Notes: generated by a model from the letters alone, not told the origin. A stretch of DNA of 64,000 nucleotides from Sporisorium sorghi (GCA_023212695.1 JALCCG010000099.1:1-64000), one strand, 5' to 3'; positions 19,505 to 31,734 are shown, numbered from the stretch's first letter. Numbers and translations: made by a program.

Positions 19505-21334
19505 ATGGTCTGGTCTCCGCCCGTTCCTCTCACCTCTGCCAAGGACAAGTCGAGCTTTGCCTACGAGTCGACCGTCCACCGCTGGCCTGCCATTCTCGCC
19601 CAGGTGATCGATGGCATCTACAGCGCCAACCATGCTCTGTCGTACTCGCGCACCAACCAGTCGGCCAAGATCCAAGAGGGCAAGCAGATCATCGAAAAGG
19701 TGGCTGCGCTCAAGCACGACATGAGCCGAGACCGCCCGCTTGAGCCCATCCGCGTCGTCTCCGGCCAAGACGCTGACCAGGGTCCCTCGACCGAGCTGCT
19801 TGATGCCACCATCGAGAAAGAGCAATGGACTTGGTTCCAGGCGCCATGGCTCTTCGCCGAGTGCTACCTCTACCGGCTTCTCAGAAGCTTCTTTGCTCGC
19901 AGTGAGCACTGGAAGCAGTACGACCCCTTTTCCAAGACCAAGCTCGACACGTTCAAGAGCTCTGGCACCGCCATCAGTGCACTTGCCGTCATCATCCAGG
20001 ACCTCGTGACCAAGTCGCTCTCGTCTGAACAGGGCGCCGAGTCGACGCCCGAAGGCCGCGAGATCCTCTTCCACGAGATGGCGCAGATGTCGCTGTGGGG
20101 CAATGCCACCGATCTCAGCCTGCTCACCAACCTCTCGTACGCCGACTTGCAAGCTCTGCAGACCACCGGCCGTGAGCAGCAGGAAGCGCGCAGCAAGTTT
20201 ATTCTCGCAAACGACCTCGACCAGGCTTGGACGAAGATCTCGTCGCTCCAGAACGGAAGGGTCGACATTGTGCTCGACAATGCTGGCTTTGAGCTGGTCA
20301 CAGACATGATCTTTGCCGACTGGCTGCTGACCACGCCTCACGTTGGTCAAGTCGTCTTCCACCCCAAGAACATGCCTTGGTTCGTCTCGGATGTCACGCC
20401 GCCCGACTTCCGACACACGATCGAGTCGCTGCTCGAACCGAGCTTCTTTGCACGACAGGAAGACGCCAGCCAGGACCGACACCGCAGCGTCAGCCGCAGC
20501 CGAGACCTGCAGGCCGACCCCAGCAAGTACTCGTACAATGCTGCTGGTGGGCAAGGTGCTCAGCCGGCGGGTTCGCGCTCGCTCCAGATGGCCGACGACA
20601 GCAAGGAGCGTGGTCGCTCTCCGCACCCTCCTGGCAGTCTGCACCTGCAGGCCAGAGACGGCAGCGTCGACTCGACAGGACGAGGCCGTGCTCCTGCCGG
20701 CAGCCGCAACTTCCAGATGGACCCGGCCTACTTCAAGAACGCGCGCTCGCAGACCATCTCTCCCTCTCGATCGTACGTCATGGACAGCTCGCGCTTCTCC
20801 TCGCTTTCGATTCACGACGAGGACGGCGACGAGCGAGACGGCCGAGGCCGATCGACCGCGGTCAAGGACGAGACGCCGTCGTCGCAGACCCCCGTGCAGG
20901 CCATGGTGAGACGGTGGATGAAGCACATGGAGGAGGGCCGCTTCAAGCTGTCTGTGCCGCTCGACACTGCGCTCGGCGCCGACACGGGCTCCGCCAACGG
21001 CTTCTGGACGCAACCGGTATCGTACGCCAACATGGCGACGTACTCGCCCGAGCTGCACACGGAGCTGGCCACCAAGAGCGACCTGGTCATCTTCAAGGGC
21101 GACCTCAACTACCGCAAGCTCACGTCGGACGCTACGTGGAAGTCGACCACGAGCTTCCGCGAGGCACTGGGCCCGCTTGCTGGTACGATTGAGATCTTGG
21201 CTCTGAGGACCAACAAGGCGGACGTGTGTGTTGGACTGAAGGAGGGTCAGGAGGAGTGGGTCAAGGGCCAGGATGAGAAGTGGCGCGTAGATGGCAAGTG
21301 GGCCGTGGTGCAGTATTGCCCCAAAGACAAGTGA
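19505..21334 (+). CDS. ARMT1/DUF89 metal-dependent phosphatase with a repetitive insert
   Basis: A 609-residue protein of the DUF89 damage-control phosphatase family (human ARMT1; a yeast member is YMR027W/Hrt2), which removes phosphate from sugar phosphates such as fructose-1-phosphate using Mn or Ni. The N-terminal helical domain (TVHRWPAILAQVIDGIY, WTWFQAPWLFAECYLYR) and the metal-site loop DNAGFELVTDMIFADWLL (Asp258, Asn259) are intact, as is GDLNYRKL (Asp533) near the end. Residues about 320-464 are not part of the family. They are Ser/Arg/Asp-rich and contain about five imperfect copies of a unit like SRxLQxD (SRDLQADPSKY, SRSLQMADDSK, GSLHLQARDGS, SRNFQMDPAYF, SRSYVMDSSRF). The frame is open throughout. 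It is convergent with VMA12, 77 bp apart. Confidence 0.85.
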   Translation: MVWSPPVPLTSAKDKSSFAYESTVHRWPAILAQVIDGIYSANHALSYSRTNQSAKIQEGKQIIEKVAALKHDMSRDRPLEPIRVVSGQDADQGPSTELLDATIEKEQWTWFQAPWLFAECYLYRLLRSFFARSEHWKQYDPFSKTKLDTFKSSGTAISALAVIIQDLVTKSLSSEQGAESTPEGREILFHEMAQMSLWGNATDLSLLTNLSYADLQALQTTGREQQEARSKFILANDLDQAWTKISSLQNGRVDIVLDNAGFELVTDMIFADWLLTTPHVGQVVFHPKNMPWFVSDVTPPDFRHTIESLLEPSFFARQEDASQDRHRSVSRSRDLQADPSKYSYNAAGGQGAQPAGSRSLQMADDSKERGRSPHPPGSLHLQARDGSVDSTGRGRAPAGSRNFQMDPAYFKNARSQTISPSRSYVMDSSRFSSLSIHDEDGDERDGRGRSTAVKDETPSSQTPVQAMVRRWMKHMEEGRFKLSVPLDTALGADTGSANGFWTQPVSYANMATYSPELHTELATKSDLVIFKGDLNYRKLTSDATWKSTTSFREALGPLAGTIEILALRTNKADVCVGLKEGQEEWVKGQDEKWRVDGKWAVVQYCPKDK

Positions 21335-21411
21335 GTTGCGGTAGAATGTAGATATTCTTACAAGGAATGAATGAATGCGATAGCAATTGCCAGTGTGAAG
21401 TGACATCTTGT

Positions 21412-22332
21412 TCATGAAGGCTCCTTGCTTGACGGCGACGATTGTGAGATGCCTTTCGTAGTGCTACTGAGCTGCAGAGGCTTGAAATCTGGCAGGCCCG
21501 ACTTGACGTCTGAGCCCTTCATGCGATTGCTCTTGATCTTGTTGCTCTCGTCGACGTAGACGCTGTACCTGCTGTACAGCACGATCTCTGCCACTGCAGT
21601 CAGAATCGCGACCAACATGCTAGCCAACACCTTGTTGCCAACACTAGCATTGCCGCTCGCCCACCACGCAGCGGTGGCGGTAGCGAGTGTCGAGAGGAAG
21701 ATGTTGAGGATGACACTGAGTTGACGCTGTGCATCCTTCCATGCTTGTTCCTCTCCCTGTCCCACGAGGGCGCGAGAGGAGGAGAGGTGCGGAGCAGCAG
21801 CGGCGTGCGAAGAAATTCGTTGATGCAGGGACAGCGTAGGATCGACGCCGGCAATGTTGACGTACGAGGTGGGGATCTTGTAGCCACCTGAAGCAGCGTT
21901 GTTGGCGGTCGAGGTGGACATGCGTTGATACTCTGCCTGCTCTTGCGCGCGTCGAATGGCTGCTAATGAATCCTCAAGCTGCTTCGACCGTTCAAAGACG
22001 GGTTTGGGTGGGACGTAGACGCGCGATCCAGCGACGAGCGCAGACAGCTTGAGCTTAGCCGTATCGATGCTCAGCTGCGATGCTGCTCGACCTCCTTGCG
22101 CCCAGGATGCGATGCGGATCAGCACCGAATGGTCCAGCACGATCGGTGCCGCCGAGTCAGTCGCAGTGCTGACCGTCGGAACAGCCGGACTGTCTGCCGT
22201 CATCTTGGGCCGCGCAGGCTGATCCTCTAGCGCGGTTTTGAGGGATTGCACCGCATCGTCTTCCGATCCGCTCTCCTGCGCCAGCCGTCTGAGCAGCTGC
22301 GAGTTGGCTGTAGACAGCACGAGTTTTGTCAT
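21412..22332 (-). CDS. VMA12: VMA12/TMEM199-type V-ATPase assembly factor
   Basis: A 306-residue ER membrane protein. The family hallmark is at about 127-160 (GSRVYVPPKPVFERSKQLE, then an Arg/Gln helix ending AEYQRM). Two membrane spans follow at about 220-240 and 247-265 (ILNIFLSTLATATAAWWA; VLASMLVAILTAVAEIVLY), separated by a short Gly/Asn turn. Vma12 works with Vma21 and Vma22 to assemble the Vo sector of the vacuolar proton pump in the ER. The ATG at 22332 is chosen. The frame stays open for 121 more codons upstream, but that part includes a run of Phe coded by a poly(A) tract on the plus strand and is leader. The cytosolic N-terminal half and C-tail are Ser/Ala-rich. Confidence 0.82.
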   Translation of the reverse strand: MTKLVLSTANSQLLRRLAQESGSEDDAVQSLKTALEDQPARPKMTADSPAVPTVSTATDSAAPIVLDHSVLIRIASWAQGGRAASQLSIDTAKLKLSALVAGSRVYVPPKPVFERSKQLEDSLAAIRRAQEQAEYQRMSTSTANNAASGGYKIPTSYVNIAGVDPTLSLHQRISSHAAAAPHLSSSRALVGQGEEQAWKDAQRQLSVILNIFLSTLATATAAWWASGNASVGNKVLASMLVAILTAVAEIVLYSRYSVYVDESNKIKSNRMKGSDVKSGLPDFKPLQLSSTTKGISQSSPSSKEPS

Positions 22333-22716
22333 CTCCGTAGATGGTCGAGGTTGAGAAAGCAATAGCGGCTCAAAAGTCGGCGTCCGTTGCTCCACATCGT
22401 GCGAGTCTTTTCGGCCGGAAAATACTCGAACTGCTGCGTCGCCGAACAAAAAAAAAAAAAAAGAAAAAGTGTTGTTCTCTTTTTTGATGTGAAACATGCA
22501 GCGTCGATCCTTTTCCCTCGGGGAACCCTTGGGCTCTTGTCTTTCCAATTCGGATAAAGGAAGAACACTGCACAATCCAAGAACTTGGTTCTCCTTTCTT
22601 CGATCATTCGTACTCAAATGTCGCATCGAAGAATGTTGGGATAAAGGTCTGATCAATGTTGCACTGGCCTCGAAGCGGTGTCGGTCCAAGCGCAAAATGG
22701 CCGAATGTGGGGTTGC

Positions 22717-22744
22717 TTTTTTTTTTTTTTTTTTTTTTTTTTTT
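22717..22744. repeat. Poly(T) run, 28 bases
   Basis: A pure T run followed by CTTTAAAAAATAAATAAAT, forming a local AT-rich island in GC-rich DNA. Confidence 0.9.
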
Positions 22745-23036
22745 CTTTAAAAAATAAATAAATTGTGATTTTAGCAAAGGTGCGTGCGGAGTTGTGTCCC
22801 ACGCCTAATCTCGCTGCTGCTGCTTGCTGCCGACTTTTCAAGAGTCGAACTTGCATCGGCCACACATCCTTCCAGAAGCTGGCTGGGCGTGCGTGCGTGC
22901 GTGCGTACAGCCGAGAAAGCTTTGCAGCTGCGTGCCTTTTGGAGGGCGTGTGTGCGTGTGTGCGTGTGAGTGTCGGAACGCTTCCTTCCTTTCCCACACT
23001 CTAAAGTCACGAGTCAAAAAAAGTGGACACGCATGT

Positions 23037-23070
<34 letters not shown>
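23037..23070. repeat. (CTTG)n tetranucleotide array
   Basis: About 8.5 perfect CTTG copies in the putative UPA2 upstream region. The same motif recurs at 44480-44518 and briefly near 34655. Confidence 0.9.
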
Positions 23071-23528
23071 GCGTTGCTGTGAAGCACAAGCACGAGCTTG
23101 ACCCACGCTCAAGCACCTAGATTGAGCGGAGGAGCTTAGCAAACACACGCCGCCGTCTTGCATTCCTTCCCGTCTGTAATCGCAAGCTTCTCTAGTCGCT
23201 TCTTCCATCACCTCCATCATCACTACCGTCGCTAAGTTGTAGCATCTGTTTTCACTCGGATCAACTACTACAACTTCCGGCGTGGCTTCGTATCGCGCCA
23301 CTTTCTCATCAGCTTCGCCACGGCATTCGAGTGCCACCCGCACGGTGTCTTCATCGGTCACCTAAAAAGCAGCTTCTTTTCACCCTTCATGTCGACATCC
23401 TCATTCTAGCTCGGGACGGCTGGTTGTCTAGCTTCGACCGAGGTGGTGTCGACATCTGCTGCGCCGCTTTCTCATTTCAGTCGCAACAGGCTCGTTGAAC
23501 AATCTTCGCGTCAACATCGCACCGCAAG

Positions 23529-26500
23529 ATGGAGGGTCGCACTCTCAATGTCGCCGCACCGGTGTTTCAGCCGGCTGCGCTCGCCAGCAGCAATGTCGAC
23601 ACACCACGACAGCCGTCGCCTCTGCCGTCAGGAGCGAGTACACCCGCTCAATCGTCCAACCAAGCAGGTCGTCCTTCATTGGTGAGTATACCCTTGTCCA
23701 TTCTCCTCCTTGCTCCGTAGCAGGCCAGCAGCTGTGGCGGTCTTGTTGTCAGGGAAAGGCACCTCCCGCCCGCACATCCTTGCTGACGCTTTGAATCTCC
23801 TTCCTCTGCAGCTCTCGCAAATACAAAATCAAATGACGCCTGTCGGCGGCGTGCCAGGCGCAACTATGCACATGAACGCCAACTCTCGCCCTTTCGTTCC
23901 TGGCGGAGCTGCCAACCCCAGCGTCTTCAAGCCTCACACTCCAGTCACACCGTACCAACTCCCTCCACCACTTGCTGCAAACCCGTCCCGATCGCCGCTT
24001 CCACCTCACAGGCTAGGCCATGGCATGAACAATGCAAGCGTCCAGCTCACGGGTCTTCCAGCCTTCCTCGCCACTCCGCCCATCATCAACCACATGCCTC
24101 ATCCTGGCGGCTATGTCGGCCCGCCATCACCGATCTCTCCCGGCGCTTCTGGTCCTCCGAGCCCTTACTTCATGCCAACGGGGCAGGTCAGCCTGGGTGG
24201 TCTACCGCATCCTGCAGCTGCCATGAACGGCAACATGAAGTTTAGAAAAGGAAAAGGCCTTCCACCCGTCACTCCGCTCAAGACGACTGGTCACAACTCG
24301 ACCCCGTCCATCTCGATGAACCCAGCCGCATTCGCTGCAAGTCTTGCTGCTGTCAAAGCAAAGAAGAGGATCGTCGTGTCGTTGCCAGCTGAACGTCCTT
24401 TGCCAGACGACGAGGCGCTGCTTGCTCAATCGGAGCCAGAGCTCCTCGAAGATCAAGTCAAAGAGACTGGCGAGACGAGCAGAGCGGAGGCAGTCAGGCG
24501 TCGTCGTGCGCGTGCTGCCGCCTCAACACGAAGCAAGTGGATTCAGCGACTGCCTTGGGGCCCAGAACAGCACGATCGCACTCCGTTGGTCGAGATGCCC
24601 AAGGATGCCATCGTCACATGCGAGACTTATCCTGAACCGTGGCCTCATTCCCTCGGTCTGCCAGACACGATCGACATCTACCTTCCAGGTAGGAGTGCTT
24701 GGGACGAGTATCTCGAAATGCGCTTCGAGGAGCAGCAGATGGAAGCCGAGGCTGCCGACATCGATGCCGATCCCGCTATGCCCTATCACGCAGCTCTTTT
24801 GCCGCCCAACACGGCCGCTTTCCAAGCAGACCGCAGGGGACGCAGCCTGTCCATTTCCACGCCCGCGGACCCGAGCATGGTCACCTTTAAGCTCAACCGC
24901 TTCCTTCAATCGCAGCAGCAGCAGCTGCAGCAAGACCCGAACCAGCCTTTGGAGCGAGACTCTCCTGCAAAGTCGAACAAAGCCAATGAGCCATTTGGTC
25001 GCTTCCAGACGGACTTGCCTGATCGTCTCCGAGAGGCATTTGCGCGCCGTGTTGGCGAGAATGCGGATCTCCAGCTTCGACCCACGCTCAAGCATAGCCA
25101 TACCATGTCGCTCGGCATGCCCAGCTCAGGTGGACCCTTCGGCCCCGAGGTGTTTAGCGCTCTGGACATGATCCGCGCCAACTCCGATGGGCCGCCTTCC
25201 AAGCCTCCCTCCGAAGCCCAGGATCTGCCGGAAAAGCCGCTGTCTGACTCCGAAGCAATGTTCGGCAGGTCAGACATCTATCTGTCCAAAATCACCGAAG
25301 AAAGCGCCGAGGGCGAGCCCGAACCTGAGCGTACTGACGTGCGACACGACGCAACAAAGGGCACGAGCAGTGGCAACTGGCAGCAGCTTGGAAGAGGTTT
25401 TGGGTACGAACCTGAACCACGAACTGCGCAGAACGGCTCATCCAGGAAGCATGCCCGCCAAACCTCGAGGATCTCAGTCAGCACATCCCATCGTGCTGGC
25501 GAAGAGAGCGAGGAGCTTCTCAATGACGACGACGACGACGACGAAAACGTTGAAATTCGCACCAACCCTAGCGAGGATGCCGACGCATCCGACTTCGAAG
25601 AAGAGCCTCACGAGTACGGGCCTGATCATTGGCGTGCGCATCATGGCAGCGTCCACTTGTCTGCCTTTGGCGACGCTCGTGGTCGACACGGCTACGATGA
25701 CATGTCACAGGCAAGCGACGACGACAGCCTCAGAGATTCTCTGACGCCCTCCGACGAGCAGTTCAGCAACCCTTCTGACGAGGAAGCTGCGCGCGAGGAG
25801 CGCATCTTGCGTCGACAGCATCGCGCTGCTGAGCGTGCTGCTCGTCAGGAGCGGAAGGAGCGTCGACGAGGTCGAGCCAACACCAACAACACTCTGCCCA
25901 GCAGCAGCATCGGCGAGGGCGAGCTGCACGAACATGGCTCCTACGCGCTCGATCGCGAAACGACGAGCTTCCGTCGTAACGAGCTTCGACGAGGCTCGCA
26001 GCACCACGACATCATCAGCAATCCCTCAGACGAGGTGCAGTCCGATCTGGATGACTCGATGACCTTTGGTCACAACGAAAAGTCGTACCTTCCTGATCAG
26101 AGCAAGCGCTTCAGTCAGGATTTCCGCTTTCCGCCAACGAAGCCGCCTGTTGCAGCCATCGGCTCACAAGCTCATCATCCAAGCCACGCCGCCTTTTCGG
26201 ACAGCCGTCCACCCATGTCTGGCACGCTTGGCCGAGCTTCGGGCATCTCGCTGCTCAATCCTGATGCCAAGGAGTTCAAGTTTGGCGGTGCAAGCACCGC
26301 TACGAGAGCTGTCTCTGCGCCCATGCCCAGCTTGCACACTGCGTCAGATTCAGCGCAAGGCCAGCACTTCCGCCTTCCAAGCATCAAGACGTCCAGCTTC
26401 GGCTCGATTGCAGAGATGGCTGCCGATGCTCCCCATCTCAATGTGGGAGCCGCACCCTTCACGCCTGGTGCCTTTACTTTCAAGACCAGTCAGACGCTGC

Positions 26501-29500
26501 AAGTGCCAGAAATGTCGTCGCGATCAGCGTCGCCAAGCTTCGCTGTGGCGGGCGTCGACGGTGATGTCGACGGAGATGTCGACGGACGCGAGGTCGAGAA
26601 TCGAGAGGTGCAAGGTCGAGAAAAGCGAACACGCTACGGACCTATCGACTATGAAAGTGAGGACGACGTACGCTATCGTATGTACAGCACCAGCCCTCCT
26701 CGACCGCAGGCATCTGCGGCAAGTATCGAAGGACCCTTGCGTAGCTTCAGCACGCTCGCCAGGCAAGGTCCGCCGCCGTTCCTCCCCGAGGGCTACACGC
26801 AGCAGCAGCGATCGGTCTCGCACGAGTCGCGGTTCACTGCAGATGCGCCTTCATTTGTGCCTACCTGGGCAAAGGGCGCTCAAGGCTTTGGCGGTTCGAC
26901 AAGCTTCAAACGTCCATCGCTGCCTGACTGGGGCCAGCAAGCGAAACCATCGCAGAACGATGCCGGGCAAGGAGCTCTCCCCTCAATCTTTGATCCTTCC
27001 TTCTTCACAAGAGAGACGGGTAGCAAGGCGATTCCCATCAAGCGTCCTCCAGAAGGTGATCGTACAAACAATGCGGATCAATCTCGTTCAGCTCAGCAGC
27101 CATCGTCGTCTTCGTCGGTGTCCATGTCTCTCGACAGTCTGCAGGGCAATGTAGCACTCACTACAACGATCGATGGTGGTCAGACCTCGACAGAGACTCT
27201 CAAGCCTCCTGCTGCCTGGCAGAGATCAGTGTCCTCTCGGCCAGCGGTACGATCGCAGCCTATGCACATCCCCATGGATCCCCACAGCTCGCACTCGTCC
27301 TCCGCCTCGCTTGCTTCTGACGTGGGCTTTGGCACTGCGATCCGATGGGGAGGACGACGTTCGTCTTCAAGCATGGGTATGTCGTCTGTCGACAGGCGAC
27401 TGCGCAAGTCACAACGCGGCCACTACGATTCGCAAGACGCTAGCGGCAATGACGACGACCAAAATGAGGACGACGATGAAGATCTAAGCGACTTTGTCGA
27501 GGAGATTGTGGATCGTGTGGACAAGGCTCTGGAAGGATGGGCCGGCAAAATCCTGGATGAAGTGACCATCATGGGCCAGGTGCGCCCACACCCGCGCGAT
27601 GTGGCTGCTGCCGCCGAATTCGCTTTGGATCAAGACAAGCTCGTAGAAGACATGTCGAGGCGCCTGGAAGAAGCGTTGGACGTCCACCTTGCATCTTCAT
27701 TTTCGCTCCATGCTCGAAAAGCGACCGGTGCGTCGGACGAGACGCAGACGACAATTCGACCGTTCCAGCCGAGGAACCCTTCACCGGATGACAAGATGAC
27801 CACTTCGGGACTCGTTGATGCACCGGGCGAATGGGACTTTGACTACGTGCAGGAGGTCCTCGAGGCCAAGCTGGGCGACTTTCGCAAGCAGATCGAATCG
27901 AGCATGGCTCAGATTATCGAGTTGCTCGAGACGCCCGGTGTCGTCGCTTCGGGTGCGAAGCACGTCGGAAACGGTGACGGCATCAACGGCTCTGTTCTGC
28001 CATCCGACTTTGCTGAAGGTGTTATGACGCGACTCGTGGCGCAGCTTCAATCGCTTTTCGAGAGACATACCACGTCAGCCAGGGAAGTTCAGTCGGATTC
28101 GGATGCCAAGCTGCAGCAGGCTATGCAGTCCAAGCTGGACGAGAATCTGGTTCTCCTCTCAGAGAAAGGGGCAGCCGACCGTTCCAGCCTCCAGCAGATG
28201 CTCGAGGCGGATATGCATGGATTGGAGCGCTCGATCAGCGAGGTCGGCAACGCTGTCAAGGACCATCTGCAATCTGCGCTCGAGGTGACTTTGCCCTCGC
28301 TGCTGGAAAGCAAGGCGGCGAGCGATGCAACTCTGGCGGAAAGGCTGACCAACAAGCTTGGCCAGGCGCTTGGTCCTGTCTTGTCAGAGGAGCGCAGATG
28401 TCTGCTAGAAGAGCATCAGAGGAGCCGAGACCTCTTGCTGGAGGCGGTGCCATCCTCATCTCGAATTGCACAGTCGACGGTCGAGCTGATCGAGCCGCTA
28501 GTCAAGAGCCTCAAGAGCGATCCGATCGACTCGGACGCGCTCGTGTCGCGCTTGGCAGAGGTGATTGGCAAGCAGTCGATCGAGCACATGGTGGATCTGA
28601 ACCCGGTGCTTGCTCTTCTAGAACCGCTGATCGTCAAGCATGAAGATGCGCGAGCTTTCAGCAAGAAGATACTGCAGCGTCAGGAGGACACGGAACGCAC
28701 GCTCTCGGAACTACCCGGTGCTATCAACGCCAAGACGGAGATCTTCCTCTCGAGTGCGAGCGAAGCGAGCGAGAAGCAAGGTCTGATTCTGGAAAAGATC
28801 GCCGAGATCAGGGCCGAGCTTAGGCGCGAGGCGGATCAATCTTCGAATGCGGTGGCGTCAATCGAGACGGAAGCTCTGCACAAGAAGCTCGAAGACCTGG
28901 CACGGGACAGGCTGTTGTCACAAGAGACGGCCGAAAAGACGCTCGGCGAGCTGGCTGGTGTGTACCACGTGCTCGACTCTTCGTACCAGGCCTTGTCTAG
29001 ACTGGAAGCTCAGCACACTACGAGCGAGGAGTCTCACAGAGAGCTTACGGCCAAGCTGGAGAAGCAAGCTCAGGCGAGTGCCAACCTGGCGCGCGAGCTT
29101 AGAGAGGCTGAAGGCCGTGCGACACGCGCAGAAGCTGCTCAAGCCGAAGCAGCCGCTAGGCTGGTGTCTTCGGACAAAGAGACGGTGATGTTGCGGGAGC
29201 AGCTTGCCCAAATGACAGCCGAACTCGCCGCTTCCAAAGCCGAAAGGGCTCAGGAGCGCGAAGCATCGGCCAAAACTTTAGCAGAAGCGGTAGCCAGAGC
29301 CGACCGAGCCGAGGCTGCGAGCGTCGAAACGCAAGACCGACTGGGCCGTTTGCTGGAACAGGCTACGGTGGCAGAGCGCGAGGCATACGAGTCAGCCAAA
29401 TCAGTGCTGCAGCGTGCATCCAAAGCAGAAGGGCAGCTCGCCGCTCTCGAAAAGCGCATCGCCGAACAGGACAACAAGATCGCCACCCTGCAGCAACTGT

Positions 29501-30087
29501 CAGCTACGCAAAAGCAGAAGGCAGCACAGAGCCACCAGAAGCTGGCTGAGGGCGAGAAGCGCGTCAAGGAGCTTGAAGCCAAAGCGGAGCAGCTTGCCGA
29601 GGCTACGGTGCGCCTGGGCGTGCTCGAGGTAAAAGCGAGCGAGCTGGACGATACGCGCCGCCAGCTGCAGCAGAGCGAGGAGAGGGAAGCGCACGCCACG
29701 GAGCAGGTGAGGCGGTATGACGAGCGCTTCCAGCAGCTGGAGCGGGACCTGGTCGAGATGAAGGAGGGCTTTGTGGAGAAAAGTGTGCACGAGGGGGTGG
29801 AGAAGCGGCTGGAGGAGAGCCGGAAGCTGGTCGAGCAGTTGCAGGCGAAGTTGGCGGCGGCGGCGTCAACTTCACCCAGAACGTCGGATGGGTGGGAAGC
29901 GGTCGAGCAGCAGCCGAGGACGGGTGCGTGGGCATCCATGCATGCTCCGCGGATCCGCGTCGAGGAGGACCAGAGCGATGAGTCTTTGGACTTTGCTGGG
30001 AGATCGAAGCGGTCAGTGTCGTTCGCGTCAACGGCAAGTTACAGCAAGAAGGAGGTCGAGGTGGACGAGGGTGGGTGGTGGTCGTAA
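23529..30087 (+). CDS. UPA2: UPA2-like scaffold of endosomal mRNA transport, two exons
   Basis: Exon 1 is 23529-23681 and exon 2 is 23812-30087, with a 130-bp phase-0 intron (GTGAGT donor, CTGCAG acceptor); the protein has 2142 residues. Four PAM2-like motifs, which bind the MLLE domain of poly(A)-binding protein, are visible: LNVAAPVFQPAA (6-17), MNANSRPFVPGG (72-83), LLNPDAKEFKFGG (865-877) and LNVGAAPFTPGAF (927-939). The middle is disordered and charged. Residues about 1300-2070 are coiled coil, densest from 1715. The end is GGWWS, giving GWW at 2139-2141. This matches Upa2 of Ustilago maydis (about 2.1k residues, four PAM2, dimerising coiled coil, terminal GWW needed for endosomal placement), which works with Rrm4 and Pab1 to move mRNAs on early endosomes. 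The extra PAM2 in exon 1 supports the short first exon. Confidence 0.88.
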
Positions 30088-30456
30088 GCGCCACCACGAG
30101 GGAGGAAGTCATCACTGTCATTATACCACTTTCATCAGTCAAATTGCATGGTTTTGAATTGCCAGCTGCGGCTAAGCGTGAGCTAAGAATGGTACTGTCT
30201 GGGAAGAGTTGGTCTGACGAACGAAATGACAGGCATGTTGGTGTGAGCGTGTGGCGAAGCGAGTGTTCGTTGCGATTCCTGTCTCAGGGTCCTTTGAGAA
30301 GAAACGCGGGAGTCGGGCAGAACGCATGGCTGCACTCCACCACGTTTTTTTTGCGCTTCTCTGTGCACTTCCTTCTCGAAGCACCCCTAACCATCCCTCG
30401 ATTCACACGCAACCTTGCAGCCGCTGATCGAACCTTCGCTCGACAGAGGCAGAAAG
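30088..30456. other. Intergenic, UPA2 / SMN homologue
   Basis: 369 bp in a head-to-tail arrangement. It holds the UPA2 3' end and a short C/T-rich leader with a T-run near 30346 before the ATG at 30457. No gene is seen. Confidence 0.5.
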
Positions 30457-31698
30457 ATGTCAAGACGAGTCGTCTCGTACAGCGACATCAGCGACGATGC
30501 TCCTCCGGCTCCACCATCGTCAGCGCAGGCGGAAGCCGGGCCCTCATCGTCCACTCATCACCTGGCCCACGTGGAAACGAATGGTAATGCGGATGCATAT
30601 GGGAGCAGCAACGGTGCTGGAGGAGGCGGTGGGAAGAAGAGAAAGCGCAAACCTGCGGCTCGTAGTGATGCAGGAGCAGGGGGAGCAAGAAAGGCGATGC
30701 TGCACTGGGACGACCCGACGTATGCTGCCAGCGTGCCCGAGGCGGGCGATGCCGAAGGGTATCGCGTGTACGATGCGAGCGGCTATACAGCGCAACACAA
30801 CGGAGACCTGACCGGCCGAGAAGAGGAGGCGGGTGATGAGGATGAAGAGCAGTGGAACGCTGCTGAAGCATCACAGACCGGCATCGACCAGCCGTACACC
30901 GCGTGGAAGTACGACGAGTGGGGGGAGCCGTACTCTGCTTCCAACGGGCACCTCGACGATACCTCTCACTACGACGAGTACGGTATCGAGCAGGATGACT
31001 GCGCTCTGCACTCTGCCGATTCATCCGACTCTGACGCCGCCTCGCTGCCGTTCGTCATACCCGACGTATCCGCGTTCCACCGCACCAACGATCCACCCTC
31101 TTCCCTCCCCCTCACCGCCCCCACCTCCACGCTCACACACCGCCCACCACCCTCAGTCGGCGGCGGGGGCCGCACTTTGACACACGCCGAAATCTGGGGC
31201 GCCAACAGCATCGTCAGCGCGTACAACGCCGCCCTCCGCCAGTTCTGCACCATGCACCAACTCCCCCTATCCCACACGGAAGAAGTGGCGGCAGCGCTGT
31301 GGACCGATGCACCGGCGCACGACTCGCTGCTTGCGCTGCAGGTGCGCGATGATGCTGCGCAGGCTGTTGCGCTTCGTGCTGCTGCACAAGAGGCGGGTGG
31401 AGCGGGAGGCGGGGAGAAGAAGGAGCGCGGTAGGGTCGTAACGAAGGTGCCGCACGCGCATCTAGAAGGTAATGCGGCGTGGAAGAAGGCTGTTAAGACT
31501 GTTCAGTGTACGCCCAATCGCATAGGTGCTGTCAACCCACCACAAGCAGCCAACACGAAGGAAACGACAAAAGCGGAGCGTACACGGGAAGGAAAGCGGG
31601 TGGAGAGCGAGGCGCAGCAGCAGCAGCAGGATCAGCAGGAACAGCTGCACGCATACTGGTACGCTGGGTATCGCGCTGGGATCGCTGCTGCTGCTGCT

Positions 31699-31734
<36 letters not shown>

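Larger units (their letters stand above)
22333..23528. other. Divergent promoter region, VMA12 / UPA2
   Basis: About 1.2 kb. It holds an A15 run at 22448, a T28 run at 22717, GTGC and GTGT microsatellites at 22889-22972, a (CTTG)n array at 23037, and then C/T-rich leader DNA up to the ATG at 23529. No gene is supported. Confidence 0.5.

Noticed and set aside
19469..21415. 648-codon minus-strand frame opposite the ARMT1-like gene
   Set aside because: Antisense shadow of a gene with clear DUF89 motifs; its product has no recognisable features.
22333..22695. 121-residue N-terminal extension of VMA12
   Set aside because: It includes a Phe run from a poly(A) tract and no conserved sequence. Vma12 proteins start near the ATG at 22332.
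23037..23070. (CTTG)n array as a CRISPR or telomere-like repeat
   Set aside because: Pure four-base tandem copies with no spacers. It is a simple microsatellite.
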